Assembly (NCBI GenBank): GCA_963971535.1 | Contig: OZ020593.1 | Coordinates: 40,536,766 to 40,600,765 of the forward strand | From: Notolepis coatsorum | Taxonomy: Eukaryota > Chordata > Actinopteri > Aulopiformes > Paralepididae | DNA length: 64,000 bases | Direction: 5' to 3' | Part shown: in pieces, positions 57,529 through 64,000 of the stretch | Layout: each line of letters starts with the position of its first letter | Numbering within the stretch: position 1 is the first letter of the stretch | Notes under the pieces: generated by a model | Databases searched by the model: none | What the model saw: only the letters and a program-made list of their open reading frames with translations | What the model was told of the DNA's origin: nothing | Made by a program: the position numbers and the translations under genes

Positions 57529-58949
57529 GTAAGACATTAAGAATCTACGGAGTGGGGTGTAATGATCTCAATGCAGAATGGAGAGGGCGACTCGAGAAGA
57601 TGGTCTGTCTCCGTGTGGTGAGCTTCAGGATCCGTCATCAGTGTGTTCCCATCTGTATGAGAAACACACATGGTGTGGACATGTATAGACATATAGGATG
57701 GACCAGTATCAGTTTAGCCTTGGTGTGGACTAGCCCCTTTCGTGACTGTGATGCACGCCAACAGGGTTTTGACGAGTGAATCCACAGTCACTTGCTAGTC
57801 CATAGCAAACCAAACTAGATTTACCATGAAGAACTGGTTCTGCCCCAACCGTTCGTTATACAAGTATCACAGAGAAATTTCAAAAGTAGTCTCACAGTTG
57901 CACAAGGGTTTCGGACAAAAATACGTGATGGTTTGAAAGCTTGGCGTTGCTAATAAACATGTAAAATACTTTTTATAAACGTGTAAACATCACAGAGGCA
58001 GCGTTGCATCAAAATGGCTTCTTCTCTTCTGCATTTGTGACATGCTTGCGCTGTGATTGCTGTGCGCACCAGGCATGTCACAAATGCAGAAGAAGAGCGC
58101 AGGCATGTCACAAATGCAGAAAAAGAGAAGAAGCCATTTTGATGCAACGCTGCCTCTGTGATGTTTACATGTTTATAATTTTTTTTTAAATGTTTATTAG
58201 CAACGGCGAGCTTTCAAACCATCACGTATATCTGTCCGAAACCCTCGTGCAACTGTGAGTATCCTTGACATTTCTCTGTGATACTTGTATAATGAACGGT
58301 TCAGGCAGAACCAGTTCTTCATGGTAAATCTAGTTTGGTTTGCTATGGACTAGCAAGTGACTGTGGATTCACTCGTCCAAACCCTGTTGGCGTGCATCAC
58401 AGTCACGAAAGGGGCTAGGTGTGGACATGTATAGCCATATAGGATGGATCAGTCCCACTATTGGTACGTGACCGACCAGTCTATCCTTTGGGCCAATGTA
58501 CACAAAGTGTCAGTATTACTGTTTGGAACTAGCAACGCAGCACAGATATTCCAGGTTCTGCAAGGTCTGGATTTCAGGATTCACTGTGTTAAGGCTCTAC
58601 TTTAATTACATGTATCTTGCTTTGTGGTGTTGCCCTCTGTTCAATATGATACATTGACATGGTCGAGTCTTCCAACCAATGAAGATCCAAGTAACCAAGA
58701 GCCACGTTTTAACACGACGGTAAAGGAATTAGATTTTATTAATACAGATTACTACTCTGTATTAGCCAGTAGTTAAAAGATCAGTACCCGGAACAGGTGT
58801 TGGCAGTGGGTGTAATGGATTTCTGTTTGATTTGATTATATTTTCTACCTGTGGTGGTCTCAGTACAGGCTGACAGTAGAAATACTAATATGCAGAAACA
58901 CAATGGGAATGCATTTGTTCTCATGTGTTATTTACTTTTCCTCTTCTAG
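57529..58949 (+). other. ric1: RIC1 intron 10
   Basis: A GTAAGA...TCTTCTAG intron whose left half is the fold-back element at 57731-58417. A 50-bp segment (GGTGTGGACATGTATAG...) occurs on both sides of it. The remainder is unassigned. Confidence 0.88.
57731..58417. mobile_element. Fold-back (palindromic) element with 9-bp TSD
   Basis: The ends TAGCCCCTTTCGTGACTGTG and its inverse CACAGTCACGAAAGGGGCTA bound an almost continuous inverted repeat with arms of about 330 bp (AACTGGTTCTGCC with GGCAGAACCAGTT; AAACCATCACGT and partners). The centre is near 58070. The flanking direct repeat GGTGTGGAC (57722-57730, 58418-58426) is 9 bp, which suggests a Mutator-like fold-back MITE. The same terminus CACAGTCACGAAAGGGGCTA occurs inside copies J (near 12877) and L (near 45352). 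Confidence 0.85.
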
Positions 58950-58988
58950 ATTCACAGCACATACCTAGAGAGCAACTGGCCTATACGG
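58950..58988 (+). CDS. ric1: RIC1, window exon 11 (39-nt small exon)
   Basis: Thirteen codons encode IHSTYLESNWPIR; human RIC1 has ISSTYLESNWPIR. The acceptor is CCTCTTCTAG and the donor is GTAAGA. Phase 0-0, so skipping it would keep the frame. A (GT)n run follows the donor by about 14 bases. Confidence 0.96.
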
Positions 58989-59320
58989 GTAAGAGTATAA
59001 ACGTGTGTGTGTGTGTGTGTGTACGTACGTAGAAAATAAATACCACAACATGCATTAAGTCTACAGAGTCACGAGTATGTATACAGGGTTGTTTATATAG
59101 CATGTTTGAGAGCTGTGTATATGAATAGTAAAATCAATAGACTTGGTCAATACGACCACACAAGCACTTTCCAACTATGGATTGTGTGTGTATGTGTGTC
59201 CATGACACTTCCACACTGTTAAAATAACATTGTTTGCATAACATGGGTGTGTGTTTTCATCTGGTCGGTGTGTAAATGATGACCCTGTTTGCCTGTGTAC
59301 GTCTGTATTTGTATGTCCAG

Positions 59321-59431
59321 TATGCAGCCATAGACACAGCAGGTCAGTGCATGGCAGTAGCAGGGAGGCGGGGCTTTGCACACTACTCCTTATTCACCAG
59401 GAAGTGGAAGCTGTTTGGTAACATCACTCAG
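59321..59431 (+). CDS. ric1: RIC1, window exon 12 (WD40 region)
   Basis: This 111-nt exon encodes [20 protein letters not shown] and [17 protein letters not shown]. Human RIC1 has [20 protein letters not shown] and [17 protein letters not shown]. The acceptor is GTATGTCCAG and the donor is GTAAGC. Phase 0-0. Confidence 0.97.
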
Positions 59432-59941
59432 GTAAGCTTTATCACCAGTCTAGAGAATGATGCTTGTTTAACATGTTTAACATGGGCAGTGACCTCACTG
59501 TCAATACAGTTACTGATGTCTCTGTGCCATTGTGTGTTTGTGTGTGTGTGTGTGTGCCCTCTAGAGTTTAACAGGGGTGTAACAATTAAAACCATCAAAA
59601 GATTTAATTCTGTATTAACTTTGTTTAGGCAAAGGTTTGATGCATCATGCAATTGTAAATTTGTATTACAGCCCAATTTGATTGGTGTTGTAAAGGTTTA
59701 AATAGGTCTGAGGGGACTGTTTGATTTACCTGTAGCTATGATTATTAAATATATGAAAACCACTGTTAGTCCACTTTTTTTTTAAAGTCAACTTATATAT
59801 ATTATATATAAGTTGCTTTTTTATTATTTATTTAAAAAATTTTGCATATTATGTGCTTATTAGAAAATTGGTTACAACTTCCAGTATGGTTCTTTCACCT
59901 CTATTGGACATGGAGGCTAACTGTTGTTTGTTGGTCTCTAG

Positions 59942-60031
59942 GAGCAGAACATGACGGTAACGGGTGGTCTGGCCTGGTGGAATGACTTTGTGGTGGTGGC
60001 CTGTTACAATTTCATCGACCAGCAAGAAGAG
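59942..60031 (+). CDS. ric1: RIC1, window exon 13
   Basis: Thirty codons encode [20 protein letters not shown] and [10 protein letters not shown]. Human RIC1 has [23 protein letters not shown]. The acceptor is GGTCTCTAG and the donor is GTGAGA. Phase 0-0. The preceding intron contains a hAT-like fragment near 59570 (CAGGGGTGTAACAATT). Confidence 0.97.
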
Positions 60032-60421
60032 GTGAGACCTCTAAACGAGAGTACATGGAAAACTGACATGCCTGTCGATTGGTTATTGCAGAATGTTGTT
60101 ATCAGCAGATTATTGTTATTAGTGGTTTTGACCCTGTTAACGTGTTTGTTTTTCTATACACTTTATTTTCGCATAAAATTTATTTGTACGGCCCGACAAC
60201 ACACGTTAATGTCCCCATGGGCCGGACACGTCTTCTTTAAACAAGTCAAGAAGAAACATCACAATGAATCAAGAACAAAACAAAAACACCATGAAGTCCA
60301 AAAAATGTAGAATAAATAAAATAAATGAATTAGTACCCACGCTTGACACCCTTTCCCTCCCCCCTCTCTCTTTTCCCTCCCCCCTCTCTCTCTCCCTCTC
60401 CTCTCTCTCTCTTCTCTCTAG
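60032..60421 (+). other. ric1: RIC1 intron 13
   Basis: A 390-bp intron. A LINE-like 3' tail remnant (TTATTTGTACGGCCCGACAA) lies near 60180. The acceptor is preceded by about 70 bases of C/T (60350-60420). Confidence 0.85.
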
Positions 60422-60540
60422 TTGAGGCTGTACCTGCGGTCTTCTAACCTGGACAATGTGTTTGCCTTTGTGACCAAGCTCCACTGTGACACCCTGCTGC
60501 TCAACGTCTTCAGGGACATGATTATCATGTTCAGATCTGA

Positions 60541-62147
<1,607 letters not shown>

Positions 62148-62221
62148 ATACATATATATGTATATATACACTGATCCACCTGTCTATAGTATAGAGAGGT
62201 AGGAACACACACACACATATA

Positions 62222-62760
62222 TAGGGTGTAACGGTACATGTATTCGTCCCGCAAATTTACGGTACGGCCTTCACGGTGCGGTACACGCAGCCATACGAAG
62301 AATACGTCTCATACCACTAGGTGAAAGTAGGGTTGCACATTTTACAAATCTATGCTCAATATCTTTACTTTACTTTACACTGGCTTACATTGATCTTTAA
62401 CGTTGTATATTAATCTTGTATTGCCAAATGTAGATGATTAATAAAATGTTGAAGCTTGCTTGGGCACGATGACAAGCGGACAGAATTAACAACGCGCACT
62501 GACACTTTGCACTCGGCTCTCCCCTCCTCCTCTCCCGTTTACTACAGCCTATGTGTCCCTAAAACAAAACCATGATGAATTAATTAAATGTTTGTAACAC
62601 AGAAGGGTCATTACAATTTTGCAGTTTTCATCAGTTTTCTTGCTGAACGCACTCAGAAGCTTAGCCACCATTACGAATAAAAGGGTGTCTGTCATCTTAT
62701 CAATTGTGACGTTCTTTCGCCAGGAAAGTCTCTGCGTTCTATAATCTAAAATAAGTGTTC
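62222..62760. mobile_element. Probable hAT-like fragment
   Basis: TAGGGTGTAACGGTACATGT followed by CGGTACGGCCTTCACGGTGC resembles the left ends at 4139 and 27707. No right end or TSD was located. Confidence 0.45.
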
Positions 62761-62873
62761 GTGATTTGTGAAGCGTCTTGCCAGTAGCGCTCTCTCTCAC
62801 TTCCCCCAAAAAGTCCCCAAGTTCCAAAATACACACACACACACACACACACTCATACACTCTCATACACACT

Positions 62874-62947
62874 CATTCTGTTCATCACCAAATATGTGTG
62901 TTTTGAATGGCTTGCTTTCTTCCTGGTCCAGCATAAAATCTTCTGAT

Positions 62948-63002
<55 letters not shown>

Positions 63003-63073
63003 TCTGTTCATCGCCAAATATGTGTGTTTTGAATGGCTTGCTTTCTTCCTGGTCCAGCATAAAATCTCCTGAT

Positions 63074-63078
<5 letters not shown>
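62874..63078. repeat. Two-copy segment separated by (AC)n
   Basis: CATTCTGTTCATCACCAAAT to GATCTCACAC (62874-62952) recurs at 63000-63078 with few changes (ATCGCC for ATCACC). Both copies are followed by (AC)n (62950-63000, 63077-63116). It appears to be a tandem duplication with the microsatellite as part of the unit, in RIC1 intron 14. Confidence 0.9.
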
Positions 63079-63122
<44 letters not shown>

Positions 63123-63628
63123 AGACACAGACACACACACCCATCAGGGGTAGAATGGCTGCCGTCAATGGTGTCATTGAGCAGCCTGGTACGTACAGAG
63201 ACTTGGAGGAGAAGCAGTGGGTTTAACATCACATGACCGAGCTGGAGTCACAGCTTTACATCCAACAGTTCAATAGACTGGACGTCACACTCTTATGTTG
63301 TTAAAGTCTCTCTGGAGTGGGTATGGATTGGGTATTGGAGTGGGTATTTAACCAGAAGGTTCAAGAGGTTCAACCAAGTTAAAAACACACACACCTCTAG
63401 TCCCCAAATAGACACAAGAAAGGAACCACAGTATAACCTTCAATAACTATGGAGTATAAATACACCGTAAACTCGTAAAGTCAACTACTTATTCCCACTG
63501 TGGTCCTTTTTTACTCCTACTTTAAACTACTCTATAATGTAAACAATTCTTCAACCTCTTGCTTTTGAGCAGGTCTATATGTTTATTTTCAAGTTCACCA
63601 TTGTGTGTGTGTGTGTGTGTGTGTTCAG

Positions 63629-63767
63629 TCCCAATCCGTCAGCCAGTGTGGAGCTGCTTCAGGAGGTGTCCATGTCTCGCTACATCCCCCACCCTGCCCT
63701 AGTGGTCTCCGTCACCCTCACCTCCGTATGCTCAGAGACCGGCATCACACTCAAAGCCCCGCAGCAG
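63629..63767 (+). CDS. ric1: RIC1, window exon 15 (last in window)
   Basis: This 139-nt exon completes the split Gly and encodes [40 protein letters not shown] and LKAPQQ. Human RIC1 has [20 protein letters not shown] and TGITLKMPQQ. The acceptor TTCAG follows a (GT)n run (63603-63624) instead of a pyrimidine tract. The donor GTATCACTCACTCAC is followed by a CTCA repeat. It ends in phase 0. The remaining C-terminal half of RIC1 lies beyond the window. Confidence 0.97.
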
Positions 63768-64000
63768 GTATCACTCACTCACTCACTCACACGCATCATG
63801 TAATAATTCACCTTCATTTCAATCAATTCTTAATTTAAATTACAACTCGGTGATAGTAGATTTGTTCTAAGATGAGACTTTAATGTCCCTGTGGGACATT
63901 ATTCCATCTCTTAATGGAATACACATTAGAACCTTTTCCTAGAAAACATAAGATTTTTCAAAAAAGAAATTCCACTTTGTAAAGTCATTGACTTGAGAAT
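63768..64000 (+). other. ric1: RIC1 intron 15, 5' part
   Basis: Intronic sequence running off the window. GATGAGACTTTAATGTCCCT near 63871 resembles a LINE 3' tail. Confidence 0.8.

Overview
This window is vertebrate nuclear DNA, almost certainly from a ray-finned fish. The signs are split genes with GT-AG introns, very long (AC)n/(GT)n tracts, teleost-type tRNA-derived SINEs, L2-like LINE fragments, and many hAT and piggyBac-like DNA transposons carrying 8-bp or TTAA target-site duplications (TSDs). I cannot name the species.

One protein-coding gene is recognisable. Fifteen consecutive plus-strand exons between 34821 and 63767 encode 603 codons in one unbroken reading frame. They match RIC1 (KIAA1432), the large WD40-containing subunit of the RIC1-RGP1 exchange factor for RAB6 at the Golgi. 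By comparison with the human protein as I remember it, they cover roughly residues 86 to 664. The first coding exons and the C-terminal half were not found. Every junction joins in phase. Two exon edges have been partly duplicated into the adjacent introns, and two introns carry (AC)n at the donor and (GT)n at the acceptor.

1-34820: no coding exon was recognised. This is upstream DNA or early RIC1 intron, packed with transposons nested in one another. 1-3.4 kb has a hAT 3' end, a hAT-like element with a perfect TSD and a 35-bp minisatellite. 4.36-8.65 kb is a minus-strand hAT interrupted by a SINE, a TTAA fold-back element and two piggyBac-like elements. 10.8-13.1 kb is a hAT-like element holding two SINEs and another hAT. 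13.5-18.0 kb includes a four-level nest. 18.0-20.7 and 27.7-29.3 kb hold opposite-strand copies of one hAT family. 25.9-29.7 kb is another composite. 33.8-34.7 kb is an L2-type LINE fragment.

34821-64000: RIC1 exons and introns. The introns contain hAT MITEs (35209-35785, 45700-46074), a 43-bp minisatellite (37276-37671), SINEs, a piggyBac-like element (41878-42802), a large fold-back palindrome (57731-58417), a minisatellite built from the end of a coding exon (60541-60937) and an L2 insertion that splits it.

All boundaries come from reading the sequence by eye. TSDs, terminal inverted repeats and splice sites were checked base by base where stated. Family names for transposons are inferred from ends and motifs, not from a database search.
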